From NCBI RefSeq assembly GCF_008632075.1, contig NZ_VWVM01000001.1, forward strand, positions 372,001 to 436,000: a DNA stretch of 64,000 bases, in the 5' to 3' direction. Below, one piece after another: positions 1 to 8,003 of the stretch (position 1 is the stretch's first letter; each line of letters starts with the position of its first letter). Source of the DNA: Candidatus Pantoea gossypiicola (GTDB lineage Bacteria; Pseudomonadota; Gammaproteobacteria; Enterobacterales; Enterobacteriaceae). Under the pieces are notes generated by a model. That model was given only the letters and a program-made list of their open reading frames with translations. It made no database searches and was not told the DNA's origin. The position numbers and the translations under genes are program-made.

Positions 1-254
1 GCATGAAAAACATGCAAATAATTAATTAACTTATTGTTATTTATAGAAGTTACCCAAAAAAGTTTAGCAGATGCACATCTGATGAAAATGAATGGAGGTT
101 TGATGATATTTAACTTCATATGGATATACTACTGTAGTCTTAGCTTGGATAAACTGTAGCATTTATCTTAGTCACTGCCTTTAGCTCTATATTTTATAAA
201 GGCTTTAACATTAAATTTTATAATAAATTTTCATAGAGTAATGGAGTAAAATCT
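1..254. other. AT-rich non-coding stretch
   Basis: Very AT-rich sequence with no open frame of note on either strand. It includes the leader of the small gene starting at 255. I see no RNA gene or clear repeat in it. Confidence 0.5.
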
Positions 255-497
255 GTGAGTGATAATAAAAGCAACAATAGAAATAAAAACATAATTGAGA
301 AAATACGCAATTATGACTTTAAGAAGGCAAAAGAAAAAACTGTAACTTTCTTAAAACTGAAGAAAACAATTTTTATTTTATTTTTTGTTTATTTAATATC
401 TCTTTTGCTTATGGCAGGATTCTGGCCTGTTTTTTATATATTTTGCTTTATACCATCTTTAATTGCTTTATTTACTTATAAAAAATGGCAAAAATAA
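255..497 (+). CDS. small hypothetical membrane protein
   Basis: An 80-residue ORF that begins with GTG about 11 bases after a weak GGAG-like site. The first 35 residues are charged and lysine-rich. Residues about 37-72 form one long or two short hydrophobic segments with many Phe, Ile and Leu, and the C-terminus is basic. It overlaps the next ORF by 13 bases, which suggests translational coupling. I do not recognise a family. The AT-rich codon use matches the surrounding island rather than the chromosome to the right. Confidence 0.5.
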   Translation: MSDNKSNNRNKNIIEKIRNYDFKKAKEKTVTFLKLKKTIFILFFVYLISLLLMAGFWPVFYIFCFIPSLIALFTYKKWQK

Positions 498-742
498 ATG
501 CTAAGTTTTTAAAAAACATCAATGACACAACTTTATATCTTTTTGCTTCATGTAAAGCATTTACATTTGCCGCTAACGATGTAGGTTCAGAGAAAGTTAA
601 GTCAATTGCTAACTTTTTTGAAACCGGAAATATTGCAATAATAATTTGGATAATAATACTCTCCTGCACTTTTCTAAAAACAATAATTCATGGTATAGAA
701 AGCTATCGTTCTATTTCTGATACAGAACAACCTAAACAGTAG
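485..742 (+). CDS. small hypothetical membrane-anchored protein
   Basis: An 85-residue ORF whose ATG lies inside the end of the preceding small membrane ORF. It is mainly polar in its first half, with one clear hydrophobic segment at about residues 49-66, rich in Ile, and a polar tail. The pair looks like a two-gene unit of membrane proteins immediately upstream of the mobilization region. No family recognised. A role in entry exclusion or as a toxin pair is possible but is speculation. Confidence 0.45.
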   Translation: MAKINAKFLKNINDTTLYLFASCKAFTFAANDVGSEKVKSIANFFETGNIAIIIWIIILSCTFLKTIIHGIESYRSISDTEQPKQ

Positions 743-918
743 GCCATCTAAATTCGCATCAAATAATTAATTGAGGAAAAAAATCAATAGTATTGTGGAT
801 AAGTAAATCAATGACATTAATATTGCTATGCAGTGTGACATATTAAACCTCCAGATTTTAAAAGAATTAGTTTTTATTTTTATAATTCATTAAATTATTA
901 AGTCAACTGTTAAATAAT

Positions 919-1078
919 AAGCAAGGGCTAACTCATAGATGCTCCGCATCTTTGAGTTGCCTTGCTTTTTCCGCCCTTCGGTTGAAAAAGAAAGATAAAA
1001 GCAAAAAAAATACCAAACCCAACCCATTGACGCGATTGATGTTTGTGGTATTTATTATAGTTAGCATATGGATATGCT
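919..1078. other. candidate origin of transfer (oriT)
   Basis: The 366 bases between the small membrane genes and the mobC-like gene hold three stacked inverted repeats. First is a long imperfect hairpin at 919-967, with arms AAGCAAGG, AACTCA and GATGC all matched on the other side. Second is a pair at 1008-1018 and 1041-1053 (AAATACCAAAC against GTTTGTGGTATTT, one bulged base). Third is AGCATAT-GG-ATATGCT at 1063-1078. Inverted repeats directly upstream of a MobC/relaxase pair are the usual setting of an oriT, with the nick beside one of the hairpins. The nick site cannot be placed by eye. The first hairpin ends in a T-run and could instead be a terminator. Confidence 0.5.
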
Positions 1079-1108
1079 TTTAATGAAATAATATCAAAAG
1101 GAGTTGAT

Positions 1109-1501
1109 ATGAAAGAACACAATATCATTTTTGACGATGAGTTCCCTTCTACATTTACCAATGACCCTGCCGTTAAAAAATCACCCCCTAATCGTCTTCG
1201 CAAACACTCAGTGACTGTCAGATTAAATGAGGTTGAGCTGAGCAAAGTAAACCAGTTCAGAGGACAGCTAAGCAGGAGCTGTTGGCTTAGATCCTCAGCT
1301 CTTCTGCAACTACCCCCTTCTGTTCCCGAAATCAACAAAGAAGCCTGGCAGGAGCTTACTGGTTCCTTACAGAAACTGAATGATCTTACTTCGTTCCTGC
1401 TTCGCAGAGGCGAAGATGCTCAGCCACTATCGCAGGAAGTAAGTGCTTTAAAAGTGAAGCTGTTGCATGTAAGAGATGCTTTGCTGACCCTTGAAAAGTG
1501 A
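1109..1501 (+). CDS. MobC-like relaxosome accessory protein
   Basis: 130 residues, with an AAGGAG ribosome site 7 bases before ATG. Residues about 30-60 (RKHSVTVRLNEVELSKV and onward) fit the ribbon-helix-helix start seen in MobC-type accessory proteins, which bind oriT and help the relaxase nick. The C-terminal half is helical with heptad-like Leu spacing (about 85-128). The gene ends 9 bases before the relaxase gene, so the two are surely co-transcribed, and the hairpin-rich candidate oriT lies just upstream. The family assignment rests on position and the RHH-like pattern, not on strong sequence signatures. Confidence 0.65.
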   Translation: MKEHNIIFDDEFPSTFTNDPAVKKSPPNRLRKHSVTVRLNEVELSKVNQFRGQLSRSCWLRSSALLQLPPSVPEINKEAWQELTGSLQKLNDLTSFLLRRGEDAQPLSQEVSALKVKLLHVRDALLTLEK

Positions 1502-1510
1502 TCATCGCTG

Positions 1511-2617
1511 ATGAAGGGTATGAATAAAATAAAAAGGGGTAAGAACTTTCGAGGAGTAATCTCGTATGCGCTTGCCCCTGCTCCTCATCATATGACTACA
1601 CCAATGGTGATTGGTGGCAATCTTGTCGGCATCACTATAGACGAGCTGACCGCTGAGTTCGCAAAGACTCAGAAGCTAAGAGAGAATGTTACGAAACCAG
1701 TTTGGCATAACTCCCTTCGTCTACCAGTAGGTGAATCACTCACTAAAGAGCAATGGAGGAAAATTGCTGACGATTACATGAAGCGAATGGGATTCTGTGA
1801 CACTCACCTCCGTTGCTATGTTCTGCATGACGACGAGGCAGGACAGCACATTCACATCATTGCTTCGCGGATAAACGTTTTAGCAGATGGCCAGCTTTAC
1901 CTGGGCAGGAACGAGAACCTTAAGAGCACTCGTGTCATTCAGGAGCTTGAAAGAGATCATCAGCTCACCAGAACGAAAGGTCCTTCTCCTACTAAACAGC
2001 CCAAAGAGCAAAGGAAGCTCACTCGTAATGAAAAGATGATGCAGGACAGGACCGGAGAGAAACCTTCTAAAAAAGTGATACAGGAAGCTATAGATGCGAT
2101 CCTTATCTTCTTCGATACCATCACAATCGAAGACTTCATAAATGAGTTACAAAAGCAAAACATATCAGCGACAGCAAACATCGCATCAACTGGCAAGATG
2201 AACGGTTTTTCATTTGAGCATCAGGGAGTCGCTTTTAAGGCATCACAGCTCGGTAAGGCATACAGTTGGTCAAACATGAGTAAACGAATCACCGTCACTC
2301 AACCAATAGAGGCTGTTGCTCCTGAATCGATTGCCGACAATGAAAACGTTTCGAATCCCATTGAAGTTCCTCCCACAGCTATACCAACACCCCTTACGGC
2401 AAATTCCAGAGAACATATCCGATCTCGCTGGTTGCAATGGATACCTTACCTTGAGGAGCTTGTTGCCAGTTTAAAAGCTGTTGGCTCAACGATTCTCAAC
2501 CCTCTCAAAAGAAACTTCATCTTGACCGTAATACGAACCAGCAACTCTGAAGCACCAGAGATTTCTGAGGTAAATTCTCAAGACTCGGCAAGAAAACCGC
2601 AATTTAAACCTCTTTAA
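1511..2617 (+). CDS. relaxase (mobilization nuclease domain, MOBP-like)
   Basis: 368 residues. The N-terminal 150 residues form a relaxase domain: Tyr near residue 18 in a GVISYAL context is the candidate nicking tyrosine, and HDDEAGQHIHIIASRIN at about 105-121 is the three-His metal motif (H-x-D-E-x-G-x-H-x-H). A basic linker (about 150-190) follows, then a domain of unknown role and a short Pro/Ser-rich tail. The protein would nick oriT and lead the strand into a recipient using a helper conjugation apparatus, since no type IV secretion genes are seen in the window. It follows the mobC-like gene by 9 bases. At 368 residues it is in the range of mobilizable-island relaxases and appears intact. 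Confidence 0.85.
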   Translation: MKGMNKIKRGKNFRGVISYALAPAPHHMTTPMVIGGNLVGITIDELTAEFAKTQKLRENVTKPVWHNSLRLPVGESLTKEQWRKIADDYMKRMGFCDTHLRCYVLHDDEAGQHIHIIASRINVLADGQLYLGRNENLKSTRVIQELERDHQLTRTKGPSPTKQPKEQRKLTRNEKMMQDRTGEKPSKKVIQEAIDAILIFFDTITIEDFINELQKQNISATANIASTGKMNGFSFEHQGVAFKASQLGKAYSWSNMSKRITVTQPIEAVAPESIADNENVSNPIEVPPTAIPTPLTANSREHIRSRWLQWIPYLEELVASLKAVGSTILNPLKRNFILTVIRTSNSEAPEISEVNSQDSARKPQFKPL

Positions 2618-2702
2618 ACGGCTAGTTTTCAGATAGTTAAAATCATTCCCTAAGGCAAACACAACAAATATTTTCATTTCAAATCAGATTGATAGATAAA
2701 AA

Positions 2703-2774
2703 CGATCGATCGTTATTACTGATCAATTACCCATTCATGATAGTCATTGACTATCGAAAGAAAGCGATCGATCG
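2703..2774. repeat. symmetric repeat cluster CGATCGATCG ... GATAGTC-ATT-GACTATC ... CGATCGATCG
   Basis: The gap after the relaxase contains two copies of the self-complementary decamer CGATCGATCG at 2703-2712 and 2765-2774. Between them is a perfect 7-bp inverted repeat with a 3-base centre (2739-2755). The arrangement resembles an operator or replication/partition site. The function is unknown. Confidence 0.5.
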
Positions 2775-2913
2775 GTATAAATGATTTGCTAGACCCTGTT
2801 TCCTAGCCGTAATGTAACTTCAAACGAAACCACATAGCACACTGATTTATCAGCAGAATAAGCTGATGCATACGTGCGCCTTTGATTCAGAGAAACTAAC
2901 CTTGGACGAACCT

Positions 2914-3495
2914 ATGACAGCAACAACTGAAGTAAAACAGCCCAACTTCCTTATGATGAAACGGGTATGGATTGCTATTGCACTTCCAATTGTCATTTTC
3001 TATTTCTCTGGAATTCAGGGGTTGGTCCAACTCGCTCTCGTATGGATTTTCGCAAGCATCATGCTCTTGATGTTTGCCTACAAAAAATTCCGCATTAAGA
3101 AGTGGAATGCCAGCACCAGAGACCATTTTGGCGAGCAAGACGGTATGTGGAGTCATGAATTTGGTTCCACTTTTATGAAGCTCGACCAGCAAAGAGGACT
3201 TATCCATCTCAAGGAAGAGAACAAACAAAAAACCTATCCGTTCTCAGCAATCAAAGAGTGGCGATACAATTTGTCTACTACGAGAGAACGGGCTGGTATC
3301 AACAAAGAACTCGACCGCACTCATGATTTTAGAGAATCGGGCTTTTACATCGCAGTGGACGATGTTCAGTATCCAGAATGGAGAGTAATGTTCTTTCCTC
3401 AAAAGGGTGACTTCAACTCGCAGGAAGGTATCCGTGATACGGAACTGCAACTTAAGCGCTGGATGCATATCTTTAATAATGTAATTAATAGATAA
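2914..3495 (+). CDS. hypothetical membrane protein
   Basis: About 193 residues from the ATG at 2914. An upstream in-frame ATG at 2866 would add 16 residues, and neither has a convincing ribosome site. Two hydrophobic helices at about residues 17-35 and 38-55 are followed by a basic stretch and a cytosolic domain rich in aromatic and charged residues (SAIKEWRYNL, PEWRVMFFP). The overall plan resembles DUF4755-type proteins of enterobacterial islands, but I am not sure of that assignment. It is followed by a strong terminator at 3526 and so is its own transcription unit. Confidence 0.6.
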   Translation: MTATTEVKQPNFLMMKRVWIAIALPIVIFYFSGIQGLVQLALVWIFASIMLLMFAYKKFRIKKWNASTRDHFGEQDGMWSHEFGSTFMKLDQQRGLIHLKEENKQKTYPFSAIKEWRYNLSTTRERAGINKELDRTHDFRESGFYIAVDDVQYPEWRVMFFPQKGDFNSQEGIRDTELQLKRWMHIFNNVINR

Positions 3496-3525
3496 ATTAA
3501 AAAATCATATTTATCAGAAACTTAA

Positions 3526-3553
3526 AAAACCAATCGCCAGATTGGTTTTTTTT
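3526..3553 (+). terminator. rho-independent terminator
   Basis: Stem AAAACCAATC (3526-3535), loop GCCA, stem GATTGGTTTT, followed by a T-run. It ends the transcript of the preceding membrane protein gene. Confidence 0.85.
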
Positions 3554-3630
3554 TACCTCTTAACTGTAAAGATAAACTTAACCATTCCGATAAGTTCTAT
3601 GTTTTCACAAAATTTTAATAGGGACTTAGA

Positions 3631-4272
3631 ATGGCTGAAGCATTAAATGAAGGCAAAATCATGCAGGCTCTTAACTGGGCTTACGATAAGGCGCTGGATG
3701 GAAGCATACCAGGAACAGACTCTGCTTATGAAATGGCCGAGAGCTATCTAAAAGGCGATGACACTTTAGTTGAAAAAGTAAACTCTCTCATTCGCTGGCA
3801 AAATACCAAATCCGCCACAACAGGGTTTGTCTCTGGACTTGGGGGAATCATAACCCTCCCTGTAGCAATCCCCGCAAGCATAGCTACAGTCATTTACGTT
3901 CAAATCCGCATGATTACAGCCATCGCTCTGATGGGCGGATATGATGTAAGAGATGATCGCGTAAAAACCATTGTCTATAGCTGCCTTGCTGGAAATGCCG
4001 CAAAAGACATACTCAAAAGCACTGGCATTATCATTGGTTCCAAAATGTCTACTCAGTTGATCAAAAGTATTTCTAAAGAAACCATTTTTGCCATCAATAA
4101 GCAGGTCGGCTTTAGGCTGCTGACGAAGTTTGGTGAAAAAGGAGCTATAAATTTAGGCAAGATGATACCTGTTGTAGGTGGGATCATCGGTGGAACTTTT
4201 GATGGTATATCTACAAATATTGTTGGAAATGTCGCCCGCAAAACATTTATTGAAAAAAGCATATTGTCATGA
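3631..4272 (+). CDS. EcsC family protein
   Basis: 213 residues. The pattern is that of the EcsC family: a polar helical start, then a Gly/Ala-rich amphipathic or membrane-associated core (GFVSGLGGIITLPVAIPAS, residues about 68-87), a second hydrophobic part (VQIRMITAIALMGGYDV), and a glycine-rich end (GKMIPVVGGIIGGTFDG) at about 178-195. EcsC proteins are poorly understood; in bacilli the name comes from an ABC-exporter operon. The gene lies 85 bases upstream of the OLD nuclease on the same strand, and the two could be co-transcribed. Start chosen at ATG 3631, shortly after a GGGACTTAG sequence. Confidence 0.75.
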   Translation: MAEALNEGKIMQALNWAYDKALDGSIPGTDSAYEMAESYLKGDDTLVEKVNSLIRWQNTKSATTGFVSGLGGIITLPVAIPASIATVIYVQIRMITAIALMGGYDVRDDRVKTIVYSCLAGNAAKDILKSTGIIIGSKMSTQLIKSISKETIFAINKQVGFRLLTKFGEKGAINLGKMIPVVGGIIGGTFDGISTNIVGNVARKTFIEKSILS

Positions 4273-4357
4273 AGTAACTCGATAAAGGACGTAAGTCTTA
4301 AAGATAAAATGACGAATTTAAGAAAAATTGCTTTTACATTGAATATGCGAGAAAAAC

Positions 4358-6181
4358 ATGAGATTAGATAAACTTACAATTAAAAACTTCAGGAAGCTTA
4401 AAAACTGCACTGTGAATTTTAGGGATACGACTTTCTTAATTGGCTCGAATAACGCGGGTAAATCGAGTGTTTTTAAGGCATTAGATTATCTCCATAAGAA
4501 CACAAATGTTTCATCTGAAGACTATGCAAAACATTATAATGAAGAACGAGATGACTTCATAAAGGCCAACGAAATAGAGATAATTGGTGAATATCATAAC
4601 CTACCTGATATTGCTAAAGAGTGGGTAGGATTCAAAGGTCGTGTTATCAAGAACAGCGCTCCTGCTGAAGGTGAGACAGATAACATGATAGTTTATAGGA
4701 AAGTATGGAAGCTCGATGCAGCAAAGCCTGAGGTTTATTTAAAGGAGTATACTAAAACCAGAGCAGGAAAATATGCTCATGCTTCTAAGCCAATGGATCT
4801 TATCAGCGAAAATTTTGATATTGATAGATTAACTGAACATTTCGGGATCGAAAATTTAGAATTACCATTCACACATAAGAACAACAAAGAAAACTTTAAT
4901 GACTTACCTGAGCTATGGGATGTTAATACGGATAGCGCTATAACGTGGGTAAAAAACCCAGGCGGAATACCTGGGAATGTATTATCTAAACTCCCCAAGG
5001 TTATTATTATTCCTGCTGAATCATGCATAGCTGAACTAACAAGTCAAAATGGAGCTTTGCTAAGTTTGTTAGTAGACCTATTCAGTGATGTGAGAAAGAA
5101 TTCACAAAATTATGCTCTGGCGCAAACATACCTCTCTGCTCTTGCGAGAGAAATGAATCCTCAAGATGAGAATACTCAATTTGGTCAGTTGATGGAAAAT
5201 CTTAATTCGATGTCGCACAATATTTTCCCAAATACATTTATACATGTATCTGCAAACCTTGATGACGCTGATAAAAGTATTAAACCACTTTTTAGCATAG
5301 AGATGGAAAGCAATGTTAAAACGGCTGTAAATTATCAAGGACATGGGATGATAAGGACAACGGTATTTCAGTTATTAAGATTCATTCAGGACTTCCTGAA
5401 CAGAGCATCCGAATGTCCAAGAAGAACTATTCTCTGCTTTGAAGAACCAGAACTATTTTTACACCCTGCCGCATCTAATCAACTCAGAGATGCTCTTTAC
5501 GATTTTTCCGGTAATAACCATCAAATTGTAGCTACCACCCACTCACCATATATGATTAACTTAGGATCTGATAAAAAAATAAGCCTTACAAAATTTTCAA
5601 TTAGCGAAAATGGATTCTCAGCCACCAAAACGTTTAATATTGAAAAAGCTTTTAAAGAATTAAAAGCCGATGAAAAGCAAAATTTAAAGATGCTTTTAAA
5701 ATTAGATGATTATATATCAAGATTATTTTTCACAAATAAATGCATATTTGTTGAAGGTGATACAGAGGAAATAATTGTTCGAGAAACAATAAAAAGATTA
5801 TCGCCGAGAGATAAATCGATAGTAATAGGAAACTGCGAACTTTTAAGAGCGAGAGGGAAAGCTGTTCTAATTTCCCTGGCAAAATACTTAAATGCTTTGG
5901 ATGTGAATTACATTATTATGCATGACAGGGATGGAGGAACTGAAAAGGCTGAAGCAATGAACCCTTTGATACTATCAGTGACTGGTGCAGAACGCAGAAT
6001 AATGGTTGAAGAATGCATTGAAGATATACTGGGCTATAAGGCTCCAAGCAGCGAAAAGCCATACAAAGCGCATAAACACATAGAAGATAATTGGTCAGAG
6101 GCATTTGAAGACTTACCAACAAACTGGCAAGAAATATTTATTAATCTTCACTCACCTCATCTCGATCATTTAGCTCTCTAA
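4358..6181 (+). CDS. OLD-family ATP-dependent endonuclease (AAA ATPase plus TOPRIM)
   Basis: 607 residues. The N-terminal SMC/RecF-like ATPase shows Walker A GSNNAGKSSV at about 29-38, a signature region near residue 330, Walker B TILCFEEPELFLHP (about 357-370), and the switch His in VATTHSPYM. The C-terminal TOPRIM domain has FVEGDTEEI (about 464-472) and the Asp pair in MHDRDGG (about 522-528). OLD nucleases are used in phage exclusion (P2 Old, GajA of Gabija, retron effectors). No GajB-like helicase follows; the next gene is on the other strand after a bidirectional terminator. This looks like a class 1 single-gene OLD protein, possibly with the EcsC gene as partner. Confidence 0.88.
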   Translation: MRLDKLTIKNFRKLKNCTVNFRDTTFLIGSNNAGKSSVFKALDYLHKNTNVSSEDYAKHYNEERDDFIKANEIEIIGEYHNLPDIAKEWVGFKGRVIKNSAPAEGETDNMIVYRKVWKLDAAKPEVYLKEYTKTRAGKYAHASKPMDLISENFDIDRLTEHFGIENLELPFTHKNNKENFNDLPELWDVNTDSAITWVKNPGGIPGNVLSKLPKVIIIPAESCIAELTSQNGALLSLLVDLFSDVRKNSQNYALAQTYLSALAREMNPQDENTQFGQLMENLNSMSHNIFPNTFIHVSANLDDADKSIKPLFSIEMESNVKTAVNYQGHGMIRTTVFQLLRFIQDFLNRASECPRRTILCFEEPELFLHPAASNQLRDALYDFSGNNHQIVATTHSPYMINLGSDKKISLTKFSISENGFSATKTFNIEKAFKELKADEKQNLKMLLKLDDYISRLFFTNKCIFVEGDTEEIIVRETIKRLSPRDKSIVIGNCELLRARGKAVLISLAKYLNALDVNYIIMHDRDGGTEKAEAMNPLILSVTGAERRIMVEECIEDILGYKAPSSEKPYKAHKHIEDNWSEAFEDLPTNWQEIFINLHSPHLDHLAL

Positions 6182-6193
6182 GCTTAAATACAA

Positions 6194-6225
6194 AAAGCTA
6201 AAATCCAGTGCGGGATTTTAGCTTT
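6194..6225. terminator. bidirectional rho-independent terminator
   Basis: A 13-bp perfect stem (AAAGCTAAAATCC / GGATTTTAGCTTT) with a 6-base loop between two convergent genes. A- and T-rich flanks lie on both sides, so it can serve the OLD gene and the HEPN-like gene. Confidence 0.85.
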
Positions 6226-6296
6226 CCATTTTTCATGCACATGAAAATATAGTTTAGCCTTATCATTTTAATTTATCTTCACTTTATTTAAATGTG

Positions 6297-6869
6297 TCAT
6301 GAATTGTATTGTTCAAAAACAGCAGAACAAAAGTGTGCAATCCATGATTCATAACTTGCTATATGTGAGCATAGTGAATGAATATCATTGATATCAAAAA
6401 CAACATAAGAAATTGAACCATGCGGCATTTTATCGCCAAAAATTTTCTTATAATCATTAGAGTCACCAGTAAGGAATATAATACCGTTTTCATCAGGAAT
6501 TTTTTTTGCTGCCCAATGAGCAAAGATATTTCGATAGTCTCTTCGAAATTTTATTTCATTAAGATTATCAATAACATCTTTTATGTCTGAAAGAGAATGA
6601 ACATAATCATGGACTGAAAATATAAGTTTCTTAATAATAAATGGGATATTGACTCTATCATTGGAACTTACCTTTATCACTCCAGCATTCTTAAGAGTAT
6701 TAAATAGTCTATTGATATTTAACTCAATATAACTATATGTTTGTATGTATTTACCTAAAACTATAAAATCATCGTCTGCCAAGCTTTCAAAATTATCTGG
6801 AAAACAAATTTCAGCTTTTCTTTTCAAATATTCTAATCGTTTAGTTTTAAATTCAGTTGGTAATCCCAT
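6297..6869 (-). CDS. hypothetical protein with HEPN-like RNxxAH motif
   Basis: 190 residues, nearly all helical in appearance. At about residues 110-118 the sequence FRRDYRNIFAHWA carries R-N-I-F-A-H, the R-x4-H arrangement typical of HEPN domains, many of which are RNases in toxin-antitoxin, Abi and other defence systems. A Tyr/Ile-rich helix near the start (YIQTYSYIELNINRLF) matches the first long helix of HEPN folds that often begins with Glu-Leu-Asn. It is convergent with the OLD nuclease gene. I cannot name a family; the HEPN call rests on the motif and helical pattern. It could also be one of the inactive AbiV/Cthe-type HEPN scaffolds. Confidence 0.55.
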   Translation of the reverse strand: MGLPTEFKTKRLEYLKRKAEICFPDNFESLADDDFIVLGKYIQTYSYIELNINRLFNTLKNAGVIKVSSNDRVNIPFIIKKLIFSVHDYVHSLSDIKDVIDNLNEIKFRRDYRNIFAHWAAKKIPDENGIIFLTGDSNDYKKIFGDKMPHGSISYVVFDINDIHSLCSHIASYESWIAHFCSAVFEQYNS

Positions 6870-7095
6870 ACCTCACCCCCTAATTTGCAGAAAGATTTAA
6901 AATAAAACTATAAACCTTAATTATTAATTTAAAAAATTACAATAAATATTTTCTATGCATTAATTGTAATTAAGATATGTCGATGAAAAGTAAGATGCCA
7001 CATAATCTATTTGCAGAACACTAATCATCCAGTTTAAGTTTAAAGTTCGTGTGGCAAACACATTATATATCATTTTGACAAGGAATATAAAACCC

Positions 7096-7503
7096 TCATA
7101 CTTTTTTCTTAACCTTAAAGTCATCTGATTTAAGCTCTGGTGAATGCGTAAGGCTCTGTTTTTGAGTAGCAAATATTCTTTCTACTTCATACTCATTCCA
7201 GATAATGTATTCGATAATAAACTTGTAGAAATACAGCACTCGTTCAAGGCTGACAGTTGAAGGTATTGTATAGAAATTTGGACTGAGCAAAGCCGAACTC
7301 AAAACTGCAATAATGTTGCTTGGTCCCTTCAGATAAGGATTCTGATAGTCTTGCTGATACTTCAAAAAGTATCCTACACAGAATAGGTAGGCATCTTTTA
7401 CGATTTTTTCTTTATTGCAGTCTGATTCATCGTATCTAAGAATGAAGCGATTGAGGAGTATCAAAAATTTCTGATCTGGCAAATATCTGTTTAATTTATT
7501 CAT
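7096..7503 (-). CDS. hypothetical protein downstream of ginD
   Basis: 135 residues, first cargo gene after the recombinase operon on the same strand, 83 bases after ginD. Rich in Tyr, Phe and Ile with alternating helical segments. The C-terminal 20 residues are highly charged and end with a run of lysines. No motif recognised. It may be the last gene of the ginABCD transcript. Confidence 0.5.
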   Translation of the reverse strand: MNKLNRYLPDQKFLILLNRFILRYDESDCNKEKIVKDAYLFCVGYFLKYQQDYQNPYLKGPSNIIAVLSSALLSPNFYTIPSTVSLERVLYFYKFIIEYIIWNEYEVERIFATQKQSLTHSPELKSDDFKVKKKV

Positions 7504-7586
7504 AGTAGCATCCTTGCTGTTGTGAATGTCATCCTGACAATTAAAGAAATATCATAATATCCAATCATGTCAATAGTTAAAACCTA

Positions 7587-8003
7587 TCAAATTTCTATTT
7601 GAATATCTTTTTTAGGTAAAGGACGATTAAGCTCATCGACTGTTATTTGCTTTAAGTGAGAGTTATACAGCCATATCTTAAACTGCTCTAAATATTTGTT
7701 ATTCAATGCTATCAAAGCTTCGTTTTCAGTTTCGAGCCTTTTTATTCTCTGACAAGCAATCTTTAAATTAGCAGGTTTAACCGCACATGTTTCTTTCACA
7801 CCAGACTTGAGAAGCATCTTTTTTGAATTAAAACAATCTACAACTTTAACATGACTACTCAAAGATTGTCTTGAAGGTCTTTTCCCAATGACCTTTATCA
7901 ACTCGTCACATAAAGCCTCCCAGGTCAGCTTCTCATCGTCATTCCAGGTATTAATAACTTTCATTATCAATTTTTCATCGTAACCAGTAATATGTTTAGC
8001 CAT
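7587..8003 (-). CDS. ginD: GinD-like small protein of the GInt recombination operon
   Basis: 138 residues. An N-terminal helical region (about 5-55) includes RPSRQSLSSHVKVV, plausibly a DNA-binding helix. A coiled coil follows at about 83-110 (ACQRIKRLETENEALIALNNKYLEQ). Its ATG directly abuts the stop of the preceding recombinase, with an AAGGAG site inside that gene's end. In GInts, ginD encodes a small helix-loop-helix protein essential for integration and excision; the similar-sized TnpC of Tn554 plays an accessory role with two tyrosine recombinases. Assignment is by position, size and composition. Confidence 0.7.
   Translation of the reverse strand: MAKHITGYDEKLIMKVINTWNDDEKLTWEALCDELIKVIGKRPSRQSLSSHVKVVDCFNSKKMLLKSGVKETCAVKPANLKIACQRIKRLETENEALIALNNKYLEQFKIWLYNSHLKQITVDELNRPLPKKDIQIEI

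Noticed and set aside
928-1338. 136-codon minus-strand frame
   Set aside because: It overlaps the mobC-like gene and the oriT hairpins and has no ribosome site or sensible composition.
4358-6181. Gabija system (GajA)
   Set aside because: No UvrD-like GajB gene follows; the next gene is convergent behind a terminator.
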